NCBI GenBank assembly: GCA_018816945.1
Contig: JAHIVC010000009.1
Coordinates: forward strand, 1 to 64,000
DNA from: Bacteroidota bacterium
GTDB lineage: Bacteria; Bacteroidota; Bacteroidia; Bacteroidales; GCA-2711565
Length of the DNA stretch: 64,000 bases
Reading direction: 5' to 3'
Under the pieces are notes generated by a model. The model was not told where the DNA came from and made no database searches. It was given only the letters and a program-made list of their open reading frames with translations. Positions 1 through 10,200 of this stretch are shown piece after piece (within the stretch, counting starts at the first letter, position 1; each line of letters opens with the position of its first letter). The translations under genes and the position numbers were made by a program.

Positions 1-155
1 TAGTAATCCTGCCCATTTATTTCAGTCTCTCGTTTTGGACGGCTACATGCAGAAATTGAGAACTCAAGTCCGAATTCCTGATTCAGCATTTCTTTAACGA
101 TGGTAGTTTTACCTGCACCAGATGGTGCCGAAAATATGACAACTTTACCATCCAT
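1..155 (-). CDS. gmk: Guanylate kinase, N-terminal part (cut by window edge)
   Basis: Only the first 51 codons are in the window. They begin [18 protein letters not shown], the P-loop of guanylate kinase (residues 10-17, APSGAGKT), and go on to [17 protein letters not shown], the start of the GMP-binding region. The enzyme phosphorylates GMP to GDP with ATP in the cytoplasm. The ATG lies 2 bases beyond the stop codon of the upstream yicC gene, so the two are almost certainly co-transcribed; this yicC-gmk pairing is common in bacteria. The gene is incomplete because it runs off the left edge, not because it is broken. Confidence 0.93.
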   Translation of the reverse strand, partial: MDGKVVIFSAPSGAGKTTIVKEMLNQEFGLEFSISACSRPKRETEINGQDY

Positions 156-157
156 GC

Positions 158-1033
158 TTACAAAATATTAAATAATTGCTCTTTGATTTTCTCCAGTTCA
201 TCCTTCATTTGAATGACGATCTTTTGCATGTTCACTTCATTGGCCTTTGAACCTAAGGTATTGATTTCTCGTCCGATTTCCTGAGATATAAAACCCAATT
301 TTTTACCTAAACTTCCATCGCCAACGATGGTTTCTAAAAAATAATCGCAATGCTGTTTTAACCTTACTTTTTCTTCAGTAATGTCAATTTTTTCAATATA
401 ATAAATCAACTCCTGTTCGAAACGATTCTGGTCAATATTCAACTCAGTTTGTAAGTTGTCCAGATTTTTTTGAATACGTGCCTTAATTTGATCAATGCGC
501 GCAGTTTCAAAAGGCTCAACTTCCGCTAACAAATTTACAACTGTGTGAATTCTGTCTGTAATTTCCTTTTGTAAATGTGTACCTTCCTGCAAACGAAATT
601 CATCAACCTGAACGATGGCATCTTTGATAATTTTTTCCAATTCGTTCCACTCACTCTCATCCAAATCTTCCTTGTCGGCTTTTAGTACATCCGGCATCTT
701 AAGAATGATTGGCAGGAAATTTGTAAAATCAGACTGGTCAAGATCATCGGCCAGGCCTTTTAACTGATCGTAATATTTGCGGGCCAAGGTCTTATTAATT
801 GAGAAATTTGAATCTTGACCAGTTTGTTCCAACTGTATGTTCAACTCTATTTTACCACGTTCTAATTCCTGACTGAGCAGATTTCTGATTTCAAGCTCTT
901 TTGCTCTGTAAACAGAAGGCATTCGTGTGTTTAAATCCAGTTGTTTACTATTAAGGGTCTTGATCTCAACCGTTACTTTTTTATGATTAAGTTCAGATTC
1001 AGCTTTACCGTAACCGGTCATTGATTTGATCAT
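158..1033 (-). CDS. yicC: YicC family endoribonuclease-like protein
   Basis: The 291-residue protein starts [12 protein letters not shown], the hallmark N-terminus of YicC (YicC_N domain, roughly residues 1-155). It ends with the DUF1732 domain (about 205-291, with [12 protein letters not shown] and [21 protein letters not shown]). The length is normal for the family. YicC proteins of enterobacteria have been linked to RNA cleavage and stationary-phase survival; I infer the same general role here. It lies directly upstream of gmk in one transcription unit and has a full Bacteroidota-type promoter just upstream. Confidence 0.93.
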   Translation of the reverse strand: MIKSMTGYGKAESELNHKKVTVEIKTLNSKQLDLNTRMPSVYRAKELEIRNLLSQELERGKIELNIQLEQTGQDSNFSINKTLARKYYDQLKGLADDLDQSDFTNFLPIILKMPDVLKADKEDLDESEWNELEKIIKDAIVQVDEFRLQEGTHLQKEITDRIHTVVNLLAEVEPFETARIDQIKARIQKNLDNLQTELNIDQNRFEQELIYYIEKIDITEEKVRLKQHCDYFLETIVGDGSLGKKLGFISQEIGREINTLGSKANEVNMQKIVIQMKDELEKIKEQLFNIL

Positions 1034-1051
1034 AAATACTTGTTTTTAAAG

Positions 1052-1082
1052 CAAAGATAAGAATGATAGGCCTTATATCAAA
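1052..1082 (-). promoter_or_regulatory. Promoter of yicC-gmk
   Basis: Read on the minus strand, TTTG (1079-1082) is followed after 19 bp by TATCTTTG (1052-1059). This fits the Bacteroidota housekeeping consensus TTTG-N19-21-TAnnTTTG. The -7 box sits about 20 bp before the yicC ATG. Confidence 0.7.
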
Positions 1083-1181
1083 CAATATAAATTTCGATTA
1101 GATTTATTGCAGGTATCAAAATTTTGTATCTTGTTAACAAATCTGAAATGGAATTATTTTAACAGATTTCTTTTTTTACGA

Positions 1182-2258
1182 ATGAAAAAAATTACCGAAC
1201 CTTACCATATTTTTGACGATCCGATGAGGTATTATTCTTCGATGTTAGAAGACATTGAAAGTGCCAGGTATACAATTTATTTACAAACATATCGTGTTGG
1301 AAACGATTCAATTGGAATAAAATTCAGGGATGCGCTAACTAAAAAAGCAAGTCAAGGTATAAAAGTTAAAATTTTAATTGATTCGTGGGGGGGAAATGCC
1401 ATTCCGGACTATTTTTTCAAAGAACTTATAGCACATAAAGGTGAGGTGCGCTATTTTGAAAAATTAAAGTTCAATTTCGATTTTTTCACCAAAGGCCATC
1501 GCCGAAATCACCGTAAATTGCTGATCATCGACAATCAGATCACTTATATAGGATCGACAAATATCACGGAATATAATTTAAACTGGCGGGAATCGGTACT
1601 TCGCCTCACTTCTGATATTGCACTCAAATTTATAATGCTATTTGATGAAGATTGGGAGAATTACAATAAAAACATCATTGACAAAAAAGTTAATTCCCGC
1701 ATGGTTCGTCACGAAACATGCGAGATTTTAAGGGACGTACCATCCATTGCCATCCAACGTATAAATAAGCGATATGTCCAGTTGATTCAAAAAGCGGAAG
1801 ATCAGGTACTTGTTGAAACCCCGTATTTTCTCCCGGGCTACTTACTTCGAAAAGCATTGATGGATGCTGCCAAACGTGGCGTTCAAGTCACCATTATCCT
1901 TCCGAAACATTCGGATGTTGGTTTAGTTGATATTTTAAGGAATAAATACCTCGGGCATCTTTATAAAAGCGGCATCAATTTTTTGTTTTACATTCCGCAC
2001 AACCTTCACGCAAAAGTAATGCTGATTGATGATAATAGATATTCCATTGGCTCTTCCAATTTCGATTACCGCAGTTTCAGATATATGTACGAAATTGTTT
2101 TATTGGGAAAAGACCCTCAAATTATAGATCAATTGGAAACCCATTTTAGCGAAACCATTAAAAACACCCATGCTTTTGATTACGAACGTTGGTTAGATCG
2201 CCCTGTGATAAATAAGTTTTTTGAGTGGATACTCTTGCCTTTCAGGCATCTGCTTTAA
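1182..2258 (+). CDS. Phospholipase D-type cardiolipin synthase-like protein
   Basis: The protein has 358 residues from the ATG at 1182. An in-frame extension runs upstream to 1107, but it is hydrophobic-aromatic and unlike the family, so I take the start MKKITEPYHIF. Two HKD catalytic motifs are visible: HRKLLIID (from residue 110, followed by YIGSTNI) and HAKVMLID (from residue 276, followed by SIGSSNFD). This is the arrangement of bacterial PLD-type cardiolipin synthases, which condense two phosphatidylglycerols. There is no N-terminal transmembrane pair as in ClsA, so it is closer to the ClsB/YbhO type. Its real substrate cannot be told from sequence. It is divergent from yicC and has no operon partner. 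Confidence 0.85.
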   Translation: MKKITEPYHIFDDPMRYYSSMLEDIESARYTIYLQTYRVGNDSIGIKFRDALTKKASQGIKVKILIDSWGGNAIPDYFFKELIAHKGEVRYFEKLKFNFDFFTKGHRRNHRKLLIIDNQITYIGSTNITEYNLNWRESVLRLTSDIALKFIMLFDEDWENYNKNIIDKKVNSRMVRHETCEILRDVPSIAIQRINKRYVQLIQKAEDQVLVETPYFLPGYLLRKALMDAAKRGVQVTIILPKHSDVGLVDILRNKYLGHLYKSGINFLFYIPHNLHAKVMLIDDNRYSIGSSNFDYRSFRYMYEIVLLGKDPQIIDQLETHFSETIKNTHAFDYERWLDRPVINKFFEWILLPFRHLL

Positions 2259-2560
2259 TTTGAAAATATGATGATTTGAAGATTTGAAAATGATCATGTG
2301 TTTTATAGTACTTACTTCCCAATAGCCATATTATCAAAATTTCAAATTAAATTTACTCTTTGTAAAAAATGGTTGCTTTCTTAATAGTGCAGATCCAAAA
2401 ATCCACGATGTCAGGGAGTGGCTTGTGCGAAGGTTTGATTCGGATTTTTTTGATTTTTTGGTTCTATTATCTTGATACAAATGAACAGAATAAAATTAAA
2501 TACATAATTAATTATGTCGAAATCAGCACATTTTCAAATCATCAAATTTTCAAATCAAAT
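2259..2560. other. AT-rich intergenic region with inverted repeats
   Basis: About 300 bp without a convincing gene. The left end (2259-2291) and right end (2529-2556) carry near-identical motifs in opposite orientation, built from TTTGAAAAT and GATGATTTGAA blocks. A second weak repeat relates 2340-2371 to 2549-2581, the latter overlapping the 3' end of the DUF2148 gene. An open frame of 75 codons at 2369 has no recognisable content and I treat it as chance. Confidence 0.5.
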
Positions 2561-3091
2561 TTACCCTCTATCAAAAAACGGATTTTTAGAAGTTGATGTC
2601 AGCGGAATACCATAAGCAATCTTAACTTTATCCCCCAATAAATTCATATCCAAAACAGCTTGTCCAACCGTATACATGATGCGATTATCCGCACGGTTAT
2701 CCATTGCAATACTGGCTGCCGATCCAATGGCAATCCCTAAATCTCCGGTATTAAAAACACATGGTATGTTTGGATGTTTATTTTTTTCGGTACAATTTTT
2801 AAACCCGCACATTCCACATTTAATCAATCCCAATGATTTAATCTCAGTGCCGAGTAAAACCATAACAGGAGAATTCAAAATATTTGCGGCATCACGAATA
2901 AAGGCCTGAGCTCCTGATTCGTTTCCAATTTCGATCATGCGATCAGAAATGGCTTTAATTTCATCCCCTTCAACCAAACTAATTACCATGTTATCGGTTC
3001 CTTTTCCTTTGGGTGCCGTTCTTGCAGCAAGCATCATTTTCTTAGCAACTTCTTTTAGCGTTGCGTTGTTTAGTTCTTGTTCGCGTATCAT
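2561..3091 (-). CDS. DUF2148 ferredoxin-domain protein
   Basis: This 176-residue protein matches my recollection of the DUF2148 family (ferredoxin domain-containing protein). The signature cysteines are C92, C95, C100 and C111 (KCGMCGFKNC, then PCVFN), followed by GDLGIAIGSAASIA and NRIMYTVGQAV. The N-terminal half has the nitroreductase-like run MLAARTAPKGKGTDN. The cysteines are well placed to bind an iron-sulfur cluster, so a cytoplasmic redox role is likely, but the substrate is unknown. It is divergent from ornithine aminotransferase with about 140 bp between them, and its 3' end lies in a repeat-rich spacer. Confidence 0.85.
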   Translation of the reverse strand: MIREQELNNATLKEVAKKMMLAARTAPKGKGTDNMVISLVEGDEIKAISDRMIEIGNESGAQAFIRDAANILNSPVMVLLGTEIKSLGLIKCGMCGFKNCTEKNKHPNIPCVFNTGDLGIAIGSAASIAMDNRADNRIMYTVGQAVLDMNLLGDKVKIAYGIPLTSTSKNPFFDRG

Positions 3092-3181
3092 CAGAATCTT
3101 ATTAAATTAATCAAGGTTAAAATCGGAGATAAATTTAAGTAAAATCAATTGTTTCATCCAATCTATTCTTGTTAAAATATA

Positions 3182-3189
3182 TACCTTTG
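3182..3189 (+). promoter_or_regulatory. Candidate -7 element for rocD
   Basis: TACCTTTG matches the Bacteroidota -7 consensus TAnnTTTG, about 40 bp upstream of the rocD ATG. No TTTG is found at the expected -33 position, so only half of the promoter is supported. Confidence 0.45.
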
Positions 3190-3229
3190 CAAAATATATT
3201 AAATATTTAAAAATTTAAATTTTCTACTG

Positions 3230-4450
3230 ATGACGGAAATGACTTCAAAATTGGCAATGGAATTGGAAAATAAGTATGGAGCACATAATTATCATCCATT
3301 ACCTGTTGTTTTAGCAAAGGGCAAAGGCGCCTTTGTTTGGGATGTAGAAGGTAAGAAATACTTTGATTTTTTATCAGCTTATTCAGCTGTGAATCAAGGC
3401 CACTGCCATCCTAAAATTGTTGATGCCATGGTTGACCAGGCTCGTACTCTTACGTTGACGTCCCGTGCATTCTATAACGACCAACTTGGTCCTTATGAAA
3501 AATTTGTGACCGAATATTTTGGTTACGATAAAGTATTACCCATGAATACGGGTGCAGAAGCAGATGAAACTGCTTTAAAATTAGCGCGCAAATGGGCTTA
3601 TTTAAAAAAAGGTATTCCAGCTAATCAGGCAAAAATTATTGTTTGCGAAAACAATTTCCACGGACGAACCATAACGATTGTTTCCATGTCGACTGATCCT
3701 GATGCAAGAAAGGATTTCGGGCCATTCACACCCGGGTTTGCGACTATTCCTTATAATAATTTGGATGCCCTTGCAAAAGAACTCGAAGATCCTAATGTTG
3801 CAGCCTTTCTGGTTGAACCTATTCAGGGCGAAGCAGGTGTTTATGTTCCGGATGAAGGATATTTGAAAAAATCTTATGACATGTGTAAAGCAAAGAATGT
3901 ACTTTACATCGCCGATGAGGTACAAACCGGAATTGCACGTACAGGTAAATTATTGGCTTGCGACCATGAAAATGTTCATCCTGATATTTTAATTTTAGGA
4001 AAAGCGCTTTCAGGTGGGGTTTTCCCTGTTTCCGCCGTTTTGTGCAACGATGAAATTATGCTTTGCATTAAACCGGGCGAACATGGTTCTACTTTTGGAG
4101 GAAACCCAATTGCCGGTAGGGTAGCTGTTGCTGCATTAACCGTTGTTAAAGAAGAAAAATTGGCAGAAAATGCTGAGCGTTTAGGCAAACTTTTCCGTGA
4201 AGAATTAAGAAAAATAAAATCAGACATGATTGAATTGGTTCGTGGAAAAGGTTTATTAAATGCAATCATTATCAAACCAAAGAATGGTAAAGAAGCGTGG
4301 GATGTTTGTTTAAAAATGGCTGAAAATGGTCTTTTAGCAAAGCCGACCCACGGTCATATCATTCGATTTGCGCCTCCTTTAATTATAACTGAAGCCCAAA
4401 TTCTGAACGCGGTTGAAATTATCAGAGAATCAATACTTTCGTTTGAATAA
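3230..4450 (+). CDS. rocD: Ornithine aminotransferase
   Basis: The 406-residue PLP enzyme belongs to class III aminotransferases. The PLP-lysine is K258 in ILGKALSGG, and the cofactor-contacting aspartate is D229 in [13 protein letters not shown]. Other class III motifs include [13 protein letters not shown] and [17 protein letters not shown] near the N-terminus. RAFYNDQL and [10 protein letters not shown] are typical of ornithine-oxo-acid aminotransferase rather than acetylornithine or GABA enzymes. It converts ornithine plus 2-oxoglutarate to glutamate semialdehyde plus glutamate, linking arginine and proline metabolism in the cytoplasm. It is a single gene followed by a strong terminator. 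Confidence 0.92.
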   Translation: MTEMTSKLAMELENKYGAHNYHPLPVVLAKGKGAFVWDVEGKKYFDFLSAYSAVNQGHCHPKIVDAMVDQARTLTLTSRAFYNDQLGPYEKFVTEYFGYDKVLPMNTGAEADETALKLARKWAYLKKGIPANQAKIIVCENNFHGRTITIVSMSTDPDARKDFGPFTPGFATIPYNNLDALAKELEDPNVAAFLVEPIQGEAGVYVPDEGYLKKSYDMCKAKNVLYIADEVQTGIARTGKLLACDHENVHPDILILGKALSGGVFPVSAVLCNDEIMLCIKPGEHGSTFGGNPIAGRVAVAALTVVKEEKLAENAERLGKLFREELRKIKSDMIELVRGKGLLNAIIIKPKNGKEAWDVCLKMAENGLLAKPTHGHIIRFAPPLIITEAQILNAVEIIRESILSFE

Positions 4451-4485
4451 AAATTATTTGAGGAGTTAATAGCTCCGTCAGTTCT

Positions 4486-4563
4486 ATCTTCCGCCTTAGG
4501 CGGATAAATGTCGTGAACTGAAGTCACATCTCGACATGCTTCGAGCTCAGCACAACTGCTCGA
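4486..4563. repeat. Degenerate intergenic palindromic element
   Basis: GC-richer segment between rocD and its terminator, with nested short inverted repeats (CCGCCTTAGGCGG at 4491-4503; a TCGACATGC / CATGCTTCGAG segment nearby). Its composition differs from the AT-rich spacers and resembles elements at 19158-19250 and 52440-52560 in being built of imperfect palindromes. Probably a remnant of a dispersed repeat family. Confidence 0.4.
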
Positions 4564-4572
4564 TATGACACA

Positions 4573-4606
4573 AAAAAAGCCCGCGAACTAATTCGTGGGC
4601 TTTTTT
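4573..4606. terminator. Bidirectional terminator between rocD and C69 peptidase
   Basis: A 9-bp stem GCCCGCGAA / TTCGTGGGC (one G-T pair) is flanked by an A-run on the left and a T-run on the right. It can therefore end both the rocD transcript (plus) and the convergent peptidase transcript (minus). Confidence 0.85.
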
Positions 4607-4623
4607 ATGAATGGGTGTTTCAT

Positions 4624-6255
4624 TTAGAAATTCCAACGCATTTTAACCCATAGTTCGTCACCTAATTCCCACCATCTATTAATGGCTGCACCGGCAAATG
4701 CATTGGTGTATTGAGTTAAATATTCTCTACACAATTGGGTTGGGTTGCCCTTTTTGGCATTTTCCTGATCTTTTGCATATAATTCTTTTGCTCTGGTTTC
4801 GACGAATTCACTTTCATCGAATAATTTATTTTCGTATTCGGCAACAACCGGATCAATTACCTTTTGTCCATCAGCCCATTTTACTAAGGCCAGGCGGCTA
4901 GCACGTCGGAAGGACCAACCTGCTGCATCACGATTGAAATGATCTTGATTATCGATGCTGAAACTATTTGGCAAATGTAAATTGCCTGCATAAATTGGGA
5001 TTCTGGGAGTTGTACGAGGTAAGTCAAATCCGAACAATAATCGTCCACCAATTTCATCAGGTAACCAATCGCGCAATTGAACTACAAATGAATAAGCACA
5101 ATATTGAACGGCAATCGGACGATTCCCTCCATATGAATTGGGTTTTAGGGTATTTATTAAATTTTTCATATCACGGTTCATCCATGGATGTGCAGATGGG
5201 CTGATGATTGAGTCGGTATATTCTTTTCCGTCTTTGTCTTTAAGGGTTATTGCTACCTTCAAATCTTTAATGGGGCTCCATTCAGTTCCGTCATAAGACT
5301 CACGATACAAAGCCAATACATCACGCACACTTAATTTTTCCTCAGGTTTAACAGAGAATGGTAATTCATCTGAGTTTAAATCCAATTTTAATGATGGCGC
5401 AACTTTATTGAATACATAAAAATCGCGAATTCCAAATGGTTTTCTTCCGGTATATGCTTTCCAAAATTTGAACGTTTCTTTACCATCCCAGAATTTCATT
5501 TTTTTGGCAACTTCATAAACATTCTCTGAAGCCATGTAAAAATCTTTGTTTTTTAGGTCGATTTCTCCAATTCGGCAAATATTGGCAGAAATTCCAATGT
5601 GATCATCAGGAATCCTTTGTGCAGCCCATACCCCACCAATCTTGTCAGGGCCTTCGCCCATGATCTCCATTTGCCAGACTTCCTTTTTATCGGCAATGGT
5701 TATACATTCGCCGCCATCACCATAACCATATTCTTTAATAAGGTCACCGATTAATTTTATGGCCTGTCTGGCTGTAGAGCATCTTTGCAAGGCAATGCGT
5801 TCCAATTCTTCGATCAAAAATAAACCGTTTGTGTTTTGTAATTCACGTTTGCCACCAAAGGTTGTTTCGCCAATGGCTAATTGTTTTTCATTAAGACTTG
5901 GATAGGCTGTGTTTAAATATGCAAAGGTTGATTTAGCTTCAGGAACAGTTCCTTTTAGAACAAGTTTTTCATTGCTCCATGCCGTAGAAGTATGCATTGT
6001 CCCCCAAAATACATTATGAGTGGTATCTCTTTCAAATTTCATAGCAGGAACAATGTTAACCCATGTTCGGTAATATGCATCACAAGTATGAGCAGTCATT
6101 ACTGAACCATCAGTGCTGGCATGTTTGCCAACCATAATACTGGTGCAGCTTTCTTTGTAAGCCGGATCATCATCTTGAGCCTTAGTTGTTTGAACAAAAC
6201 TGAAATGGGCCAAGAATAGTATCATGGCCGTTTTAAGAAGGAAATTAGCTTTCAT
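4624..6255 (-). CDS. C69 family dipeptidase, secreted
   Basis: The protein has 543 residues from the ATG at 6255; the frame is open further upstream, but MKANFLLKTAMILFLAHFSF gives a proper signal peptide ending near KAQD. The mature enzyme begins just before ESC-TSIMVGKHASTDGS, where C37 would be the N-terminal nucleophile of family C69 (PepD/U34, PF03577). Further family motifs are MTAHTCDAYYRTW, NTNGLFLIEELERIALQR and AVQYCAYSFVVQLRDWLP. It probably cleaves dipeptides in the periplasm, as expected for a peptide-fermenting or peptide-scavenging Bacteroidota. Monocistronic, with a terminator immediately downstream. Confidence 0.88.
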   Translation of the reverse strand: MKANFLLKTAMILFLAHFSFVQTTKAQDDDPAYKESCTSIMVGKHASTDGSVMTAHTCDAYYRTWVNIVPAMKFERDTTHNVFWGTMHTSTAWSNEKLVLKGTVPEAKSTFAYLNTAYPSLNEKQLAIGETTFGGKRELQNTNGLFLIEELERIALQRCSTARQAIKLIGDLIKEYGYGDGGECITIADKKEVWQMEIMGEGPDKIGGVWAAQRIPDDHIGISANICRIGEIDLKNKDFYMASENVYEVAKKMKFWDGKETFKFWKAYTGRKPFGIRDFYVFNKVAPSLKLDLNSDELPFSVKPEEKLSVRDVLALYRESYDGTEWSPIKDLKVAITLKDKDGKEYTDSIISPSAHPWMNRDMKNLINTLKPNSYGGNRPIAVQYCAYSFVVQLRDWLPDEIGGRLLFGFDLPRTTPRIPIYAGNLHLPNSFSIDNQDHFNRDAAGWSFRRASRLALVKWADGQKVIDPVVAEYENKLFDESEFVETRAKELYAKDQENAKKGNPTQLCREYLTQYTNAFAGAAINRWWELGDELWVKMRWNF

Positions 6256-6509
6256 GTTAGTTTGATTTATTTTAAAATAAGTGCTAAAGATAAAAAGAAT
6301 AGCTAAATGATAAAAACTACTTGTCGTCATTAAGATAGATTTATCTACAAACACTCAAGCTTTTTATCGCAACACTATAATCTTCGCTCTCAACGTTTTT
6401 TTGGAGTTTGAACTGTAATAAAAGACATCCCTTTTGGAAACTCATTAAAATACTTTAAAATTCAAATTAGATGAGGAGAAAAAGAAATTTAAAATTTACT
6501 ATTAAATTA

Positions 6510-6517
6510 TATCTTTG
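6510..6517 (+). promoter_or_regulatory. Candidate -7 element of small lipoprotein gene
   Basis: TATCTTTG fits TAnnTTTG. It overlaps an in-frame upstream start at 6515, so a transcript from it would only contain the ATG at 6557. This supports the shorter gene model. Confidence 0.5.
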
Positions 6518-6556
6518 AATCAAAAAGAATTACACTCAGTATTGTCAAATATTGCT

Positions 6557-7069
6557 ATGAAACTCCAGAATAGATTAAAAAAGATTTGGATATTGGGTAT
6601 ATTGGGATTATGCATTATTACATCCTGCAAAAAAACGAGCGAATTCTCTTATTTTAAGGATATCAAAATGGAGATTTTATTATCTGATGACGAAGGATTT
6701 GATTTGTTTGATCCTGAATCATACACTTATTATTATCCAGACAGTATCAAAATATTTTATATTATCAACGATTTGGAGGTTGAAATGAACAACCCGCTTT
6801 TGACTCCCCCTCGTAACTTTTATGTTAATTATGCAAACGGAAGATACCGATTGCAATTATTCCCAAATCATGATGATTCAATAGAATTTCCGGTTACCCT
6901 AATAAAACTTAACAAAACTATTACTGACACCGTTCGCTGCGGTTATGAGAGAAATCCCGGTTCAATTACTTGCACTAAAGTTTGGTATAATGGTGATATT
7001 GTATGGCAAAAGAATGCACCTGATCAGGCACGTTCGTTTGAGATTATAAGATATAAAAAGAAGAAGTAA
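6557..7069 (+). CDS. Small lipoprotein of unknown function
   Basis: I do not recognise this 170-residue protein. From the ATG at 6557 it has a lipoprotein signal peptide (KKIWILGILGLCIITSC, lipid-anchored Cys at about residue 24). A 14-codon upstream extension is excluded because the promoter overlaps it. The mature part is acidic at first (EILLSDDEGFDLFDPES), then has alternating hydrophobic residues suggesting a small beta-rich domain, and ends in a basic tail RYKKKK. It is probably anchored in a cell-envelope membrane. No partner gene adjoins it. Confidence 0.65.
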   Translation: MKLQNRLKKIWILGILGLCIITSCKKTSEFSYFKDIKMEILLSDDEGFDLFDPESYTYYYPDSIKIFYIINDLEVEMNNPLLTPPRNFYVNYANGRYRLQLFPNHDDSIEFPVTLIKLNKTITDTVRCGYERNPGSITCTKVWYNGDIVWQKNAPDQARSFEIIRYKKKK

Positions 7070-7240
7070 TCTCGACATTAAATTTTGAGGCGGTTTTTTT
7101 AATCCCATTCTATTTGGGATATCCTTTCCCGAATTCGACACAAACATCCTTTTAAACTTTTAATCATCAGATATGTAGTTTATTAAATGTTTTGATTTGT
7201 TCGTTTTTGGGTGACCCACTGTCGAAGGCAGGAAAAAAAA

Positions 7241-7288
7241 GGTCGGAATTTCTTCCGACCATGACAAGGGCGAAAGCCCCCTTTTTTT
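7241..7288. terminator. Double hairpin terminator (bidirectional)
   Basis: Hairpin GGTCGGA / TCCGACC (7241-7260) is preceded by an A-run, so on the minus strand it ends the efflux operon. A second hairpin GGGC-GAAA-GCCC (7268-7279), followed by a T-run, ends the plus-strand lipoprotein gene. GAAA is a stable tetraloop. Confidence 0.85.
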
Positions 7289-7291
7289 GTT

Positions 7292-10200
7292 TTAAATGAT
7301 ACCTTTTATTTTAGCTTTGACCATATAGGCAGTGTGATACATAGTCGGAACTATTATCAGGGTCAAGAATGTGGAAAAGGTTAAGCCAAATATTACTGTC
7401 CATGAAAGCGGGCCCCAAAAAGTGACCATATCACCACCAATTGAAAACTGTGGGTCGAAATTCGTTAAAAGTGTATTAAAATTAATGTTCATTCCAATAG
7501 CCATTGGGATCAGTCCTAAAATTGTTGTAATAGCGGTTAACAAAACAGGTCGTAATCTGGTCTTCCCACCTTCTACAACGCAATCAATTGATTGTTCGGG
7601 ATTCAACATAGCATCTTCTTCCATTCCAAGTTCCTCGCGTTTTCTACGTTTAAGTAAATCAATGTAATCTACCAAAACAATAGCATTGTTTACAACAACT
7701 CCTGCAAGAGAAACAATACCGATACCAGTCATAATAATTACAATGTCCATATTAAAGGTTGCAATCCCTCCAAATACCCCAATCGTACTAAATAAAACGC
7801 TTGTTAAAATGATCAATGGTTTTGCTACTGAATTAAATTGTGTCACCAAAATGATCAGAATTAAAGATATAGCAATAAGCAAGGCACGAGCTAAAAAGCT
7901 GGTTGATTCCTGCTGATCTTCCTGCTCGCCGGTAAATGAGTATTGGTATCCAACAGGTAATTCAATGCTTTTAAGCCGTTCTTTAATTTGGGTATTGATT
8001 TCGTTGGCATTATATCCTTCGATTACGTTAGAGTAAAGTGTAACAACCCTGTCGGTATTTTTGCGTTTTACAGCACCATAGGTTGTACTGTAATCCACGG
8101 AAACCAAAGCTGAAATTGGAATTTGAATTATTTTACCACTATTGTTCCTGAAAGTCATTTTTTGGTTTAGTAAGTCAGGCACATTATAACGATATTTATC
8201 CATCAATCTTAATTGGATGGGATATTCATCTTCACCAACTTTATAGTCTGAAATTTCTTTCCCGAATAATGCAGTCCTTATCGTCATCGCTATTTGGGCA
8301 GTTGACAATTCAAAACGTCTGGCTTTATCGCGATCGATATGAACAATCATCTCCGGCTTTCCAATATCCAAATCAATTTTAAAACCCTCGATGCCATCAA
8401 TCTTTGCTTCCTCAATAAAGGTTTCAAGCGTATCAGTTAATGCAAGTATTTTAGAAAATTCTTTGCCACTGATCTCGATATTAATTGGCCTTCCGGTTGG
8501 TGGCCCCATGCTGTTTTTCTCAACAGATACTAAAACGCCAGGGTACTTTCCAATAATTGCATCACTAACCTCTTTCATTAATTCGGAAGTATTAAGTCCA
8601 TCGCGGTATTCATAATCCACAAACGTAACAGTTATGCGGCCCTTATGGGGGGTTTCCCCTACTGCCAAGAAATCATTCTCGCTATTTGAGCCGGAACCAA
8701 CATTTGTAAGCACCGATTCAACTACTTTACTGTAAGGTTTTAAAACCTCAATCACTTTATCTTCGAGAGTCGACATAAACTCGTTTGAAACAGTGATGTC
8801 TGTACCAATAGGCAACTCGGCCAATACATTAATGTATTTAGGCTCACCATCGGGGAAGAACAATATTTTGGGTTGTCTGAGGCCAAGAAGGATTAATGTC
8901 ACAAATAAAAGAACAAAAGTCCCTACAATAGAATAGTATGGATTTCTTTTTCTCAACGCGAATTGCAAGACTTTTAAATAAAAGTTTTCAAGTCGAGGTA
9001 AGCCAACATCTTGAAACCATTGTCCTTTTGATTTAAAATAGTAAACATTGAACAAGGTAACCAAAGAGACAATCACAATTAAATTTGCGATTACATAACT
9101 CCCCATTGCATAAAAGATGGCAGCTATTGCCATAAGTATCAAAACACGAATATTGACTTTTCTTTTATTGCTTGGTTTTAATTGTTGAATAGGATTGAAT
9201 GTAGCAGCAAAAACAGGGATAATAACCAACGCTACGAATAAAGACGAAGTTAGTACTACAACTAAAGTTATGGGTAGGTATTTCATGAATTCACCAATGA
9301 TCGAGTCCCAAAAAATTAAAGGGAAAAAAGCGGCCAACGTAGTCAATGTCGATGAAATAATTGGCATGGCAATCTCTCCAACAGCATCTTTGGCTGATCT
9401 GAACATACCATATCCTTTATTGTTAAAGCGAACAATATTTTCGACAACAACAATAGCATTGTCAACAAGCATTCCCAATGCAAGGATTAAAGCGAATAGA
9501 ACCATCATATTAATACGATAGCCCATTAGCGATAAGATAACAAAAGAGAGGAACATCGACATTGGTATTGCAAAACCTACAAAAAGCGCATTACGGGTCC
9601 CTAAAAAGAAAAATAAAACAATGATCACAAATAACATCCCCAGGATAATACTGTTCTCTAGGTTGCTTAGTTGCATCCGAACCATCGCGGAGGTATCGTT
9701 CGTGATCGAAATGTTCAGGTTTGCAGGTAAAGAGTGTTCATTTTTAGCTTTATCCAGAATTTCAAACACCTGATCTGTTGTAGCCAGAATGTTTTCACCA
9801 CTTTTTTTAACTATCTGAAGCGATACCACCGGTTGTTTATTCAAGCGTGCAAAACTATTGGGCTCTGCAAACCCATCAATAACTTCGGCAATATCCTTTA
9901 GGTAAACAATATTTTGATCTTCGTTTTTGATGATGATGTTTTCAATTTCCTTCATGCTGGTGAACTCTCCCATCGTTCTGATAGATCTGCGAGTTCCTCC
10001 CAATTTAATTTCTCCTCCTGAAATTGAAAGATTCTCAGCAGCGATCGCATTTTCTATATCATCGAAATTAAGTTGATTGGATGCCAGTTTATGCATGTCA
10101 ACGTTGATCTTGATTTCGCGCTCATTTATCCCGGTAATATCAACCCGGGCAACTTCATTTATGGTTTCAATCTCCTCTTCAAGAAATTCAGCATATTTTT

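Noticed and set aside
1107-1181. Upstream in-frame extension of the cardiolipin synthase-like gene
   Set aside because: The extension encodes an aromatic segment not seen in the family, and the ATG at 1182 gives the expected N-terminus.
2369-2596. 75-codon open frame on the plus strand
   Set aside because: It is antisense to the end of the DUF2148 gene, its residues are not protein-like and no family fits. It probably arises from the AT-rich repeats.
3602-3925. 107-codon antisense open frame inside rocD
   Set aside because: Shadow frame of a clear aminotransferase gene; no homology or signals.
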